Shown here: positions 1 to 10,540 of the stretch, piece by piece
Position numbering within the stretch: position 1 is the first letter of the stretch
Layout of the letters: each line of letters begins with the position of its first letter
NCBI GenBank assembly: GCA_049999725.1
Contig: JBNGIS010005822.1
Span: 1-27,227 of the forward strand
Source: Haplomitrium mnioides
Taxonomy: Eukaryota; Marchantiophyta; Haplomitriopsida; Calobryales
Reading direction: 5' to 3'
DNA: 27,227 bases
Translations under genes and position numbers: made by a program
The notes under the pieces: model-generated
Told to the model about the DNA's origin: nothing
The model's input: only the letters and a program-made list of their open reading frames with translations
Databases searched by the model: none

Positions 1-99
1 TTTGAATGACAAATCTTCGAAAAAAAAAATTCGATTGCCAAGTGAAACAGGAACTCAGTAGCGGTTACTGGTTCAAAGTAGCGGCTGTTTCTAATGAAG
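1..99 (+). repeat. Dispersed repeat fragment with an inverted relative near 25.7 kb
   Basis: Bases 69-84 (TGGTTCAAAGTAGCGG) are an exact reverse complement of 25683-25698. The neighbouring pieces also match loosely: AATCTTCG followed by an A run at 11-28 corresponds to AATCTTCC plus an A run read on the minus strand from 25743. The motif GTAGCGG occurs twice within the fragment. No coding potential is seen. It is probably the edge of a repeat family member, possibly LTR or leader sequence, because its relative lies just upstream of the minus-strand gag of element 3. The family is not identified. Confidence 0.45.
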
Positions 100-2640
100 T
101 ATGAAGTATCCCGCAAGCACCATTCTAACTAAAATATGAGGCATCTTATGAGTATTATTCTACTTCAACATGAATTATCTTTTGAACACTATTTTACTTA
201 ACATCTAAGCATTTATTAAGCACTACTCTACCTCTTATTAGCACTATCTCTTGAGCACTATTCTACCTCTTATTAGCACTATTCTACCTTAAGTATGAAT
301 CATCATCTCATGAGTACTATTCTACCCTACTTATAAGTCATCATCTCAAAAGTACTATTCTACCTCTCGTATGAATTATCATCTCAGAAGTACTATTCTA
401 CCCTACTTATTTATGACTCATTATCTCAAAAGTACTATTCTACCTCACGTATGAATCGTCATATCATGAGTACTATTCTATCTTACATATGAATCATCAT
501 CTCAAAAGTACTCTTCCACCTTATGTGTGAAGCTTCTCATTAGTACCATTCAACCTAAGAATGAAGCATCTCATGAGCACTTTAAAGTAGCTCATGAACA
601 CTATTCTACCAAATATAAAGTATCTCATGAGCACCATTCTACATTAGGTATGAAGCATTTCATGAGTACTATTCTAAATCATGATTGAAGCATCTCATGA
701 GTACTCTTCTATCTAAGTATGAAACATCTTATGAGCATTGTTCTACCTCAAGTATTTAGCATCTTATAAGTACAATTCTACTTAAGCATGAATAGTCTCA
801 CGAAGATTATTCTACCAAAGATATGAAGCATCTCATGAGTAATATTCTTCCTTAGTATAAAGTTTCTCATGACCACTATTCTACCACACGCATGAAGCAT
901 TTTATGAAGCATCTCATGAATACTATTCTACATAGGCAAGATGTATCTTGTAATCACTATTCTTACTTAGATATGAAGCATCTCATTAGTACTATTCTAG
1001 ATCTCATATGAAGCATTAGTACTATTCTAGATCTCATATGAAGCATCATCTTATGAGTACTATTCTAGGTGATGAATAATCATGTATGAACCATTTGTGA
1101 CCAATATTCTACCTTAGGTATAAAGCATCTTATAAGTTCTATTCAACCTAGGTGAAAAATATCTCATGAAAGCTATTCTAACTTAGCAATAAAGCACCTC
1201 ATAAGTATTATTCAATTATGAAGCATCATCTTATAAGTACTATTCTAGCTCAGGTATGAAGCATGTCATTAATACTATTCAACCAAAGTCTAGAGTTTCT
1301 TGTGAGCACTATTCTACTTGAAGTATGAAGCATCTTAAGAGTACAAAGCATCTTATGAGTACAATTCCACCTAAGTGTGAGCTATCTCATGAGCACTATT
1401 TTACATTATGTATGAATTACCTCATAAGTACTAATCCATCTAAGCATGAATTTTCTCATGAACACAAGTCTCCCTTAGAATATCTTATGAGCACTATTCA
1501 ACCCTAGGTATGAAACATCTCATGAGTATTATTCCACTTAAGTGTGAATTATTTTATAAGCGTAATTATAACTTAGGTATGAAGCATCTTTTGAGTACTA
1601 TTCTACCTAAATTTTGAAGCATTATCTCATGAGTACTATTCTAGCTCTATTTTGAAGCATCTCATGATAACTATTGAATCAAAGAATGAATTATCTCATG
1701 AGCGCTATGAAGTAAATCATGAGTACTATAATGCACTTGTAAGTACTATTTGACCCAAATATGAAGTGTCTCATGAGGACTATTCTACTTTAGATATGAA
1801 GCATCTCATAAGAACTATTTCTAAATGAGAAATAAAACATCGTCTCATGAGTACTATTTTACCTCCTATATAAAGCATCATTTTATGAGTACTATTCTAC
1901 CTACAATTCTACCTCACATATGAAGCATCATCTTATGATTACTATTCTACCTATAATTCTACCTTTGAGTACTATTCTACCTACAATTCTACCTTAGGTG
2001 TGAAGCATCTCATAAACACAATTTAATTTGAGAATGAAGGATTTTGTAAACACTCTTAAGTTCTACCTAAATATGAAGTATCTTATAAGCATTATTCTAA
2101 CTCAAGTATAATTCATCTAATGAGTACAATTCTAGATCAAGTATGAACAATCATCTCATGAGTACCATTCTACTTCATGAATAAACCATCTTATGAGTAC
2201 TCTTCAACCTAACAATGAAGTATCTTTTGAGCACTATAGTGCGTTATGTATGAAGAGTCTGATGAGTAATATTCTACCTAAGCATAAATTTTCTCATAAG
2301 CACTATTCTACCTTTGGTATCATCTTGTGACTACTATTTGACGTATAAATGAAGCATCTTGTGAGCAGTATGTAATAAATAATTAGCATTATAAAGTAGC
2401 TAATGGTTATTCCACTTTGAGTACAAAACATCTCATAAGTAGCATTCTACCCAAGTATGAAGAATCATTTTATGAGTACTAATCTACCTTTGTATGAAGT
2501 ATCTAATAAGTACATTCTATGTCTAAGATACATAAATACTAGTCTACCTCACCAAAAGTCTAATAATGAATATTCTACCTTAAATACGAATGGCAATCCA
2601 TATGTATAAAGTATCTTATAAGTGCTATTCTCTAAAAACA
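100..2640. repeat. Degenerate ~34-bp AT-rich minisatellite array
   Basis: The whole stretch is built from imperfect copies of a unit of about 34 bp whose parts read roughly TATGAAGCATCTCATGAG, then TACTATTCTACCTAAG. Length divided by period gives some 70 units. Copies differ by substitutions, small indels and an extra ATC that gives GCATCATCT variants. Many units carry the perfect 8-bp palindrome CTCATGAG. Short open frames here, such as the 60-codon one at 1325-1507, simply translate the repeat and are not genes. No promoter, transposase or RNA gene is visible inside the array. Confidence 0.85.
987..1046. repeat. Perfect 30-bp tandem duplication inside the minisatellite
   Basis: Bases 987-1016 and 1017-1046 are identical copies beginning TAGTACTATTCTAG and ending ATGAAGCAT. 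Neighbouring units are strongly diverged, so this pair looks like a recent slippage or unequal-exchange duplication within an old array. Confidence 0.9.
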
Positions 2641-3021
2641 AAACTCAAAGACGAATTCCAAATGAGTAAGAACTCAAAAATTGCTCTAATAGAGTTATTC
2701 AACCAAATGCTAATAAAGAAAAAAAATAGCCAATAAGGCAAGAAAAAGCCAAGAAAGCAAACAACTTAAGAACAAAAGCAAATTGAAAGGAACTCCAGAA
2801 TGAGGAGTTGGGCAATAAATCCCTTCTATTTATACTAGAGAAGAAGGTGTCATCCTACTTTCTTCACTTACAAGTCACTTCCAATTTCAACCCTAAAAGT
2901 GATATTATCCTACTTCTCTAAAAGTGACTTAAAAAACAAGTCATCCTAATGCCACTTCACTAAAAGGTGATTCAATCCTAAAAATGATCTTATACCAATC
3001 TTCACTAAAAGATGATTTCTC
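2641..3021 (-). promoter_or_regulatory. Promoter-like stretch on the minus strand with TATA box and repeated upstream motif
   Basis: No gene lies in this stretch. On the minus strand a consensus TATAAATA covers 2827-2834. Upstream of it (higher coordinates) are five copies of a short motif that reads on the + strand as CTAAAA followed by an R-rich spacer and TGAY. They lie near 2891-2903, 2916-2929, 2958-2972, 2977-2988 and 3002-3018, so about 60-190 nt upstream of the TATA box. Copies of a CATCCTA-type motif lie among them. Downstream on the minus strand is T-rich, leader-like sequence and then the minisatellite. This could be the U3 of a minus-strand LTR or a remnant host promoter. I recognise no family and no coding region it would serve. 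Confidence 0.4.
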
Positions 3022-3159
3022 TGAATTCGCAAGAAGGTGAGGAATCGCGCAAATGAGGGTTGGAAGGAATTGAGAGGGAGGCAACTGCACTTAGGATGTG
3101 GGCACGGCGGATGTCGGAAATAGACACTTCGATCGCAGCAAGTCCGTGAGAAACTTCGG

Positions 3160-4330
3160 AGATGTGGCGACTCTGGAGAGCCCGTGGGAAACTTTGGAGA
3201 CGTAGCGGTCTTGGAGGAGTCTGCGGGATGCACAGGATACTTCGGGAGTCAACCAACTTCGGAACCGGGCGGACGGTGACGGTTCCACTTCCACCTTGCG
3301 AGCAGCGGCGGACGGCGCGACATCGGAAACATGGTGGCCTTGGGGCAGTTCGTGGGAGGAAGCGGAACTGTGGGAGCCTGGGAGGTGCCCGTGGGAAACA
3401 TCGGAAGGTACACTTCATAAGAGTCTGCAGAAGACATTGGATGAGAGCCAACTTCGGAAATCCAGGTCAGTGGTGGTCCAACTTCAACCTTGCGGACGGC
3501 GGCGGACGGCGCAACATCGGAGACGTGGTAGCCTAGGAGGTGTCCATGGGGAACTATGTACACGTGGCGACTTCGGGGAATCCGTAGGAGATAGCGAAGA
3601 TATGGCAGACTGGGAGGAGTCCGCGGAAGACATTGGACGAGAGTCAACTTCGGAAATCCAGGTTAATGGCGATCCAACTTCCACCTTGCGGGCGGTGGCG
3701 GATGGCACAACATTAGAGATGTGGAAGCCTGAGAGTTGTCCATGGGGAATTGCGTAGACGTGGCGACTTCAGGGAGTCCATGGGAGGCAGCGGAGACATG
3801 GCAGACTAGGAGGAGTCTGGGGAAGACAACCGAAGGTACAATTTCGGAGGAGTTTGCAGGATCCATCGGAAGGTAGTCAACTTCGGAAACCCAGGTCACT
3901 GGCGATCCAACTTCCACTTTGCGGACGGCGGTGGGCGGCGCGACATCGAAAATGTGGTGCCTTGCAAGAATTCGTGGGGAATTGCGTAGATGTAGCAACT
4001 TCGAGGAATCCATGAGAGACAGCGGAGACGTGGCAGACAGGGAGGAGTCCACAAGATCCATCGAAAGGCAGTCAACTTTGGAAATCTAGGTCAGTGGCAG
4101 TCCAACTTCCACCTTGCGGGCGGCGCAACATCGGAAACGTGGCAGCCTTGTAGGAGTCTGTGGGAAACTTTGGAAATATGGCACTTTGCAAGAGTCCATG
4201 GAGAGCTTCGGAAACGTGGCAACTAGGGAGCAGCTTGAGGGAAATTCGGGAGTAGTGGAGGAAAATTACGGATCGACCAGCGGATTACTGCGGATAAGTC
4301 CGCAAGATACGTTAGACATTCAATCTTCAG
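3160..4330 (+). repeat. GC-rich subrepeat array inside the 5' LTR
   Basis: A module starting GTCAACTTCGGAAATCCAGG and running into CTTCCACCTTGCGGGCGG recurs near 3250, 3447, 3644, 3874 and 4070, about 195-230 bp apart. Between copies, shorter motifs such as GGAGGAGTCCGTGGGA and AACTTCGGAGACGTGGC recur many times. The same arrangement is present in the 3' LTR, so the array predates this insertion. It is poor in stops in several frames, which creates many long but meaningless open frames on both strands. Confidence 0.8.
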
Positions 4331-4960
4331 GTTGATCAGCGGACCTATCACTCTTCGGAGGCATCTCATCGGATCTCACTGCAGAACAAATCTCTTCGAA
4401 CCTTGGCTTTGGACCTTCACCTAGCTAACTACTTTGAAGCACTCGAATCGGCGACTGCCTCACCTTCATCGATTTACTAATGTGGACCAGTGGTAGGCCA
4501 ATCGCAGATCGTGACTCTTCAGGCACGCCCATTGGGGATCCACGTAGGGCTCATCAGTTGCTATCTCCAACCTATGCCGAGATCTTCCATGCTCGAATCA
4601 ACTTTCCAGGCTCATCGACATCAGGGTGCACTGTCTACTTGCAAAGGATTGAGATTTGGCTCTACCTAATGACCTTTGTCAGCTTGTCATTCTAGTCCTC
4701 ATCAAAAGAGAGTCGTGTGTGAGGCCCTCAAGACTGCCATATGAGCGCACGGAAACAGCCACCTTCGATCTACACCGAGGTTGTCTTCCCCCGATCTGGG
4801 AGAACTTCAGGGATGACCATTAATTTTGGACTTGCCCTCAACTGTATGGACAGGTGTCACCGCACCAAGAAACATTTGCTAATTGGAAAATCTACCAAAC
4901 ACCATGTGGAGGAAGGAGACAATCTTGAACGAGAAACACTTCAGGGGAACGGGAGCGCGA

Positions 4961-4979
4961 GGGGGGGGGGGGGGGGGGG
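4961..4979 (+). repeat. Homopolymer of 19 G
   Basis: Nineteen consecutive G residues lie in the 5' LTR. The matching place in the 3' LTR (15015-15021) has only seven G before an interrupting T. Such a tract expands by slippage and is also prone to assembly error. Confidence 0.9.
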
Positions 4980-6513
4980 TATAGATGGATGCACAATGAC
5001 ATTTGAGGGGTTGATGAATATGCAAAATTGAGGTGAGCAAGCTATCTCTAAGAGAAAGACGCAACGAAGAAGGGAGGAAAGAATTCCATGGAAGATTCAC
5101 GTGAGGCGAGTGGACTCGTGCAAGGGGGCTAGCAAGGGTCGAGGTGGACTAGAGGGGCATTGAGGATCGCTGAGCGTGGAGCTCTAGAGTCTCAAGCAAT
5201 CTAGGTGTACTCATCGTTGCAGGTGGACCAACATTCAGAGGTGTATTGTTACTTGAAGCTGAAGGGGGTTCTTTCTATCTTGAATTTAGGAGAGGCTGCC
5301 AAGAGGGGATCTTGGGGTTGTCTCAGCATCTTCTGTGCAAAAGCATCAATCCCAGAGGCGCTCGAGGGTGTTTTTGGTCGAATTTCTTGAGTGGAGCCGA
5401 GAGAGAATAGTTGTGTTAGTGCCCGTGCACTACAGATAAGATCCATTCGAAGCTTGAAGTGGAGTGGGTGGCCAATAGCTGAGAGGATTGTCTTCAAGAG
5501 GTGGAAGTTAAAGAAATCCTCTTTCGAGCTTGAGGAAGTAAATTTAGGGCTTCTCATAAGGGAAGTTGAAAAACTATCTGGATGAGTGTATGTGGGTGAG
5601 GAATTGAAGGAAGATTGGAGTGCTGATTCGAGGTGAAGAGAAGTTGGTTGGAAAGCTTGGGTTTTTGGACGTTGAAGGGCCTACTATGCTGGCGAGGCTG
5701 AGTGCATGTGTATATGTCTATGTTTGTGTCTATTAGTTAGATTTTTTTCTATCTATATTTCTTGTAAAGCTCTTAGAATCGGGAGTACACCTGCATTCCA
5801 ACTTGTTTAGACCTTAGGAACACCCTGCAAAAGGGGAAGTCAGAGTTATTAACATTGCATTGTGGTATTTCGGATGTTGGGATTTGTTCCCATTTGTACA
5901 CAAGGTGTTTGGGTCCAGATTTGGACTCCTGAATTATAATGTAGATTGCCATGAGAAGTACCTCAGTTTATATACGTGTATATTTGGGGAATTGAGTGTG
6001 AATGAGCATAATTGTTGCTGAAGTAGTTGTGGGTCAGTGGAAAGGGTTGGAGGTAAAGAGGAACTCCTTAAGACCTCAAGGGGATAACTTGCCACAAGAC
6101 CATCACATACAAGAACCAGATCCCCTATTTTGTCTACCATTTCTTTCCAAAGTGGCACATTTGGAGGTTTAGGCGTGAAGGAGGGGTGTGACTTGCATTT
6201 GTTGGCATTGGAAGGAGGACAAGCCAAAGACTCGTTAGAATGGGAGTAATTGTGGACTCCTTAAATATTATGAAATGTTGTTCGGGTCTATTGGTTGCAG
6301 CGAAAGAGCAGGTGTTGGTTGTGAGTGTATGAATGAATGTGTTGTCCTTGGTTGTTGTAAGGTGGTGTTGTAGGTACTCCAGAGGGGGTAAGTAGGAGTT
6401 GGGGTCAAATTGGTGCAAAACCCCTCTCATAAAAGGTCATGAAACACAAGTAAGCTCTTAAGTGGGTGTAAATCGATCGAAAAGTATATAAGGGTCTAAC
6501 CATAAGGCTGACA

Positions 6514-6587
6514 TACATTTTTTTAGTGATCATAGTGGGACTAAAGAGTTCTGGAAATTAACCTTGCATTATTTTGTTAAGTGAACA
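6514..6587 (+). other. Element 1 leader; no recognisable primer-binding site
   Basis: This 74-bp gap lies between the 5' LTR end and the first gag ATG. A primer-binding site starting TGG would normally lie within a few bases of the LTR end, but the sequence there is T-rich (ACATTTTTTTAG). The nearest TGG-containing text is AGTGGGACTAAAGAG at about 6535, and I cannot match it to a common plant primer tRNA end. The site may be mutated or may use an unusual primer. Confidence 0.4.
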
Positions 6588-8365
6588 ATGGAGCAAGGGA
6601 AAGAATTTTGGAATTCTGGGAGCAACCTAGCACCAGAAGTGGAAGGAGATCAGCCAAGGAGGTTGCCCTATTCCAATAAAGGAGGAATTTCCCTTAGAAG
6701 TGGAAGAAGCCTTGGAAAGGCAGCTAGAGCACCTTGTGCCGAACAACCCAACACCCCAATGGCCAATATAGGGCATGTAACGCAGAGGTCCCGGTTCAGA
6801 TACAAAACATTCTTGGGATCTACGAGAGATAACCTATATGAGTGGTTGGATGAGTTTGAGGGCACAGCTTATGCCAATAGAGAGAACCTCATCAAGGAGG
6901 CCATTCTCCCTGGGGTGTTGAAGGGAGAGGATAATCCTTGGTACCAGACTCTATCGGAGGCCACCAAGAGGAATTGGGACACTTTCAAGGCAACCTTCCT
7001 AGAAGAATTCAGAAAAATAGGAGGGGAATCAAAGGCCTTGATCAAGATTGGCCAAATGGAGATGAAGAAAACCGAATTGGTGCGGAAATTTCTGCAACGA
7101 TTCCAGCGAATGGCCTGGAAGATCAACCCCCTGCATCGGATGGAATGCTTACCTCTTGGTTTATTTCAGCTATGCCCAGAAGTTTAGGAGCTTGGGTGAG
7201 AAGATCCAGACCCACATGCCTTGAGCAAGCAGTGGAAGAAGCCCAATCCTATGCCAAGGATGAGGTGTCAAGCTCGAAGAGGAAGACAAAGAGGAGGGAT
7301 GAGTTTGAAAGTTCTTTGGAGAGTTCTAGTCAAGAGGATAGCTTTGATGCTAGTTCCTCTTCAGAATCTGAATTTGAAAGAAAGAGCAGCCCAGAAAGCT
7401 CAAAGGATGAAAGGTCCCATAGGAGGCGGAAGAAGAAAGGGAGCAGGAAGAAAAAACAGGCCAAAGAGAAGAGAGGCAAAAAACATGACAAGCATAAAGA
7501 GGCCAAGGAGAAAAAGGCCCATCAGTCCCATGAGAGAGGCGATGGGGTAGAGACCAACAAAAGGAGGGGGGTGAAAGACCCCATAGAGGAGATTAATGCA
7601 AAATTGGAGCCCATGACAATCCATTTTGTAGGCCTGAAGCTAGAGGGGAAAAAATTGTTGGCACGAAGGGTGCATGTATGGTGCGTGAAGTGTAGAACCT
7701 ATGGGCACTCCTCACAAGAATGTCCCCTGGACGGGACGCCTATTCATTATGTAAGGGAGGATCCACCCGAGTGGTACAATGAAGAGGTGGAGTATGTGCA
7801 AGAAGAACCACTCGAGCTCGTGTACTAGGTGGTCAGCCAGCCCCAAACGATGGCAAGCAGACCGGTCAATCTAGTGTCTGGCCAATCAGCAGCATGGGGG
7901 CATGCACGACTAGAATGGTCAGGGACCATGGTGATGGTATGTTGGAATTGTGAGCAGCTAGGCCACATTTCCCCTAATTGTCTGGAGCCCATGAAGCAAG
8001 GATATGGCATGCCAGGCCCATTATGTACCAGCTGCAAGAAGGAAGGGCATTTGGCCAATAATTGCCCCCACTTTAGAAGGCAAGAGTTGCCTCCCAATCT
8101 CGCCCAACAAGCACCATTGTCGGCAACAATCAACCAGGTGACCATTGCTTGGGAGCATGGGGCAGAGTTTCCAAGAGTGGAGACAATGGTGGAGGAGGAC
8201 TGCTACCGAGTGGCCACTAGGACAATAGCCATGGCCAAGGAAAAGGGGAAAGCTAAGCATGCTCGAAAGAAGGAGAGGACTGCAAACGTGCTCCCAACTG
8301 AAGAGGACTCATATTACAAGAGGGAGCACCTAAGTTATTCTATCCGAAGCAAGAGGAGGAAGTGA
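6588..8365 (+). pseudogene. gag: Element 1 gag (capsid and nucleocapsid), frameshifted
   Basis: Gag is the structural particle protein that packages element RNA in the cytoplasm. The frame opens at the ATG at 6588 and holds a retrotransposon Gag core (RDNLYEWLDEFEGTAYANRE and onward, including WYQTLSEATKRNWDTFKATF). At about 7127-7131, a run of five C, the reading moves to another frame that continues with MLTSWFISAMPRSLGAWVRR. Next comes an acidic Ser/Glu-rich patch and then a Lys/Arg-rich segment (about 7410-7545). Three CCHC zinc knuckles follow, all CX2CX4HX4C: 7682-7723, 7940-7981 and 8024-8065. An in-frame TAG at 7826-7828 separates the first knuckle from the other two, and the frame ends with TGA at 8363-8365. 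Three knuckles is more than the one or two usual in plant gypsy elements. Confidence 0.85.
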
Positions 8366-9405
8366 AGAAGCAACTGGAGGCCCTGGAGGCGATTGAAGCT
8401 CAACAAGCGGCGGATAAGACCATGCGGGAGATCAATTGCAGAAATGTCGCCGAGCAGGCCAAACAAGACCCGGCACCCCCGCTACTGCCCAGCACTCTCG
8501 TGCCTTATAGCATCCAAAGGGATGTAAGGGACTGCCTAGTCATAACAACAATGGGGCAGCTGATCAGGGGCAACCCAGTATACAAGAGATAGCTCCGAGA
8601 GCTACTCATGGGCGTCAAGAGGAAAAGAAAGCTCCCCACGGTAGGCACAACTGCCGACCTGAAGATGATTTGTGAGGATAAAAGAGCCCCTAAGATAGAC
8701 ATTCAGATTGCAGGGTGTACTTTGTCCTTGGTGCCCGTGGATGGAGGGGCAGGAATAAATATCATGGTGGAGGAGACCACCCACCGTTTGGGCTTCAAGA
8801 CTTTCCAACCAACCAAAAGAATTATGGGGTTGGCTGACGGGTCTAGGGTTAAGCCCTTGGGGGCTTTGCTAAAGGTGCCAACCTGGATTGGAGGAAAGGA
8901 GTTTGCCCTGAACTACCTGGTTATAAGGCCGGCCAGAAGTTCCCCATACCCTGTGTTAATTGAAAGGTCCTGGCTATATGGTGCCAAGGTAATGTACAAC
9001 TGGAGGGACTCTACATTAGTGTTCGGGCCAGGCAAGACCGTGGTGCATTACAAACCTGTTCCACATGAGAGGGAGACCACAGAGGACAAAGAGCATGACA
9101 TTGAGGACACTTATTGGCTGAAATTGGTGAGCGACATAACAGAGGCAGATTTTGTGGGCAAGGTTGAAACGAAAGTGAATCAGTTGGAAACCTCTGTATT
9201 TGGGGTTTGGGACACCAAGGAAGCAGAGTCAAGAGTGTCAATCCTCTATTCTGGACCGAACCAAAAAGGGGAGTCAAAGGCATCCACTTCTAGGCATGAA
9301 ACGGATCTAAAAGGGGAGTTGGCTGCAACCATCATTTCAGGGGAGGCTAATCACCAAGGTGGGGTGAGGGAACATGACAAGAGGCCTACTGCATGTGGCG
9401 CCTAA
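8362..9405 (+). pseudogene. pol: Element 1 aspartic protease region of pol
   Basis: This frame overlaps the end of gag by four bases and is interrupted by a TAG at 8590-8592. The section after the stop contains the retropepsin active site as VPVDGGAGINIM, with DGG at 8740-8748 in place of the usual D-S/T-G. The downstream hydrophobic motif reads PVLIERSWLYGA. The enzyme would cleave the Gag-Pol polyprotein during particle maturation. The stretch before the stop is Glu/Ala-rich and probably linker. The frame closes at a TAA at 9403-9405, and RT coding resumes in another frame about 40-70 bp later. The DGG form is seen in some plant gypsy proteases, so on its own it does not show inactivation. 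Confidence 0.75.
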
Positions 9406-9476
9406 GGCTTGCCCACTTGGAGTCAGACTGTGATTCCACGAACAAGAACAAAGTGGAGGCCATAAGGGCAGAGTAG

Positions 9477-10540
9477 TACCGAGAAATAACGATTTCCGAC
9501 GAGAACACATTCCAGCTTGGCTTCGTCCTACATAGAGGAGCTGAGAGAAATTTCATGCAAACCTTGGGGAATTACAGTGACATATTTGCATGGAGTCATA
9601 CAGATATGAAGGGCATGCCCAGGGAATTAGGGGAGCATCAAATGGATTTGGAGGCCAACGCGACCTCCATAAGGCAGCGACAATACCGAATGAACCTACA
9701 CTTCTCTCTATTGGTTAAGGAAGAGGTGGATAAGCTCCTAGAGGCAGGGTTCATATATCCTATTTTGAACAATGAATGGGTGTCCACTTTGTTGGTGGTA
9801 TCAAAGAAGGCGGGGTTGGACGGAAAACCAAAAATTAGGGTTTGCCAAGATTTCCGTAAGCTGAATGTCGTCACAAAGAAGAACCACTACCCTCTACCCT
9901 TCACTAATGGTGTGTTGAACTTGGTAGCAGGCCAGGAAGTGTACAGTTTTATGGATGGGTACTCCGGTTACAACCAGGTGTGGATATGAGAGGAGGACCA
10001 ACTGAAAACCGCTTTTACAACAAAGTGGGGAGTGTTTGCATTTCGGAGGATGCCATTTGGTCTCGGTAACACCCCTGGTACATTCCAGATATTAATGATG
10101 AATATGTTTCAAGATTACCTCAAAAAGTTCCTTGAGATCTTCATAGACGACTTCGTGGTATATGGCAAGGTCAAAGATCATGAGGAGCATGTTCGACTCA
10201 CATTTCAGCATTGCAAGGAAACGGGGCTACGACTGCACCCTAGAAAGTGTTTTTTTTGCGGTGAGAGAAGGGATCCTACTTGGGCATAAGGTCTCCAACC
10301 GAGGAATTGCCATGGACCAGGAAAAAGTGGCAGTATGGTTGGGTGTGGCATTTCCAACGTGCCTGGTGGAGGTGGAGGGATTCTTGGGCTACTACCGGAG
10401 GTTCATCCCAAAATTTTTCCTAGTAGCCTACCACCTGACTGAGATGGTGAAGAGGGGCAGCAATTTTGAGCCAACCAAGCCCATGAGATCTAGTTTTAAT
10501 GAGCTCAAAAGGCGATTGGCCAACGCCCTTATCCTAGCAC
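9477..10540 (+). pseudogene. pol: Element 1 reverse transcriptase
   Basis: RT copies element RNA into DNA in the particle. Coding sense resumes after a TAG at 9474-9476. Visible RT blocks are FAWSHTDMKGMP, the WVSTLLVVSKKAG block, IRVCQDFRKLN, YSFMDGYSGYNQ, RRMPFGLGNTPGTFQ and the catalytic box FIDD at 10140-10151, where the aromatic residue is Phe, as in Athila-type elements. A TGA at 9987-9989 cuts the frame right after YNQVWI. A one-base shift occurs at about 10250-10261, where T8 is followed by GCGG, after which the thumb (REGILLGHKVSNRG, GFLGYYRRFIPKF) is read in another frame. The order, spacing and motifs are those of a normal gypsy RT apart from these lesions. Confidence 0.9.

Larger units (their letters stand above)
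3022..6513 (+). repeat. 5' LTR of element 1
   Basis: The copy aligns along its whole length with 13026-16550. The left end reads TGAATTCGC and the right end reads GCTGACA, so it has TG...CA ends. The 3' copy may start 14 bp further left (TGTGCAGACAGG), so the 5' copy could have lost its first few bases. The left third is GC-rich and made of subrepeats, while the right part is AT-richer. TATA-like candidates are at 5970-5975 and at 6485-6492 (TATATAAG, only about 20 bp from the LTR end; in the 3' LTR it reads TAGATAAG). I cannot place the transcription start or the poly(A) site. Confidence 0.85.

Noticed and set aside
1325-1507. A 60-codon frame in the minisatellite
   Set aside because: It translates the ~34-bp repeat and has no independent support.
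100-2640. Possible CRISPR-like array
   Set aside because: Units are contiguous and degenerate, with no unique spacers and no cas genes, and the setting is eukaryotic.
2946-4061. Long overlapping frames on both strands in the LTR subrepeats
   Set aside because: They arise from GC-rich repeats with few stop codons, occur in several frames at once and match no protein family.
4480-4695. A 71-codon open frame present in both LTRs (also 14556-14771)
   Set aside because: The two versions differ at about 14 of 71 residues while the DNA differs by less than a tenth, so there is no sign of protein-level selection. It is most likely a chance frame in LTR DNA.
7826-7828. Programmed readthrough of the TAG between the zinc knuckles
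   Set aside because: The stop lies inside the nucleocapsid rather than at a Gag-Pol border, and several similar stops occur elsewhere, so ordinary nonsense mutation is more likely.
8355-8368. Programmed frameshift at the four-base overlap of gag and the protease frame
   Set aside because: No slippery heptamer is evident, and other frameshifts in the element are plainly random indels.
10250-10261. Programmed frameshift at T8 in RT
   Set aside because: It falls in the middle of the conserved RT core, where a programmed shift makes no sense. A one-base insertion is the simpler reading.
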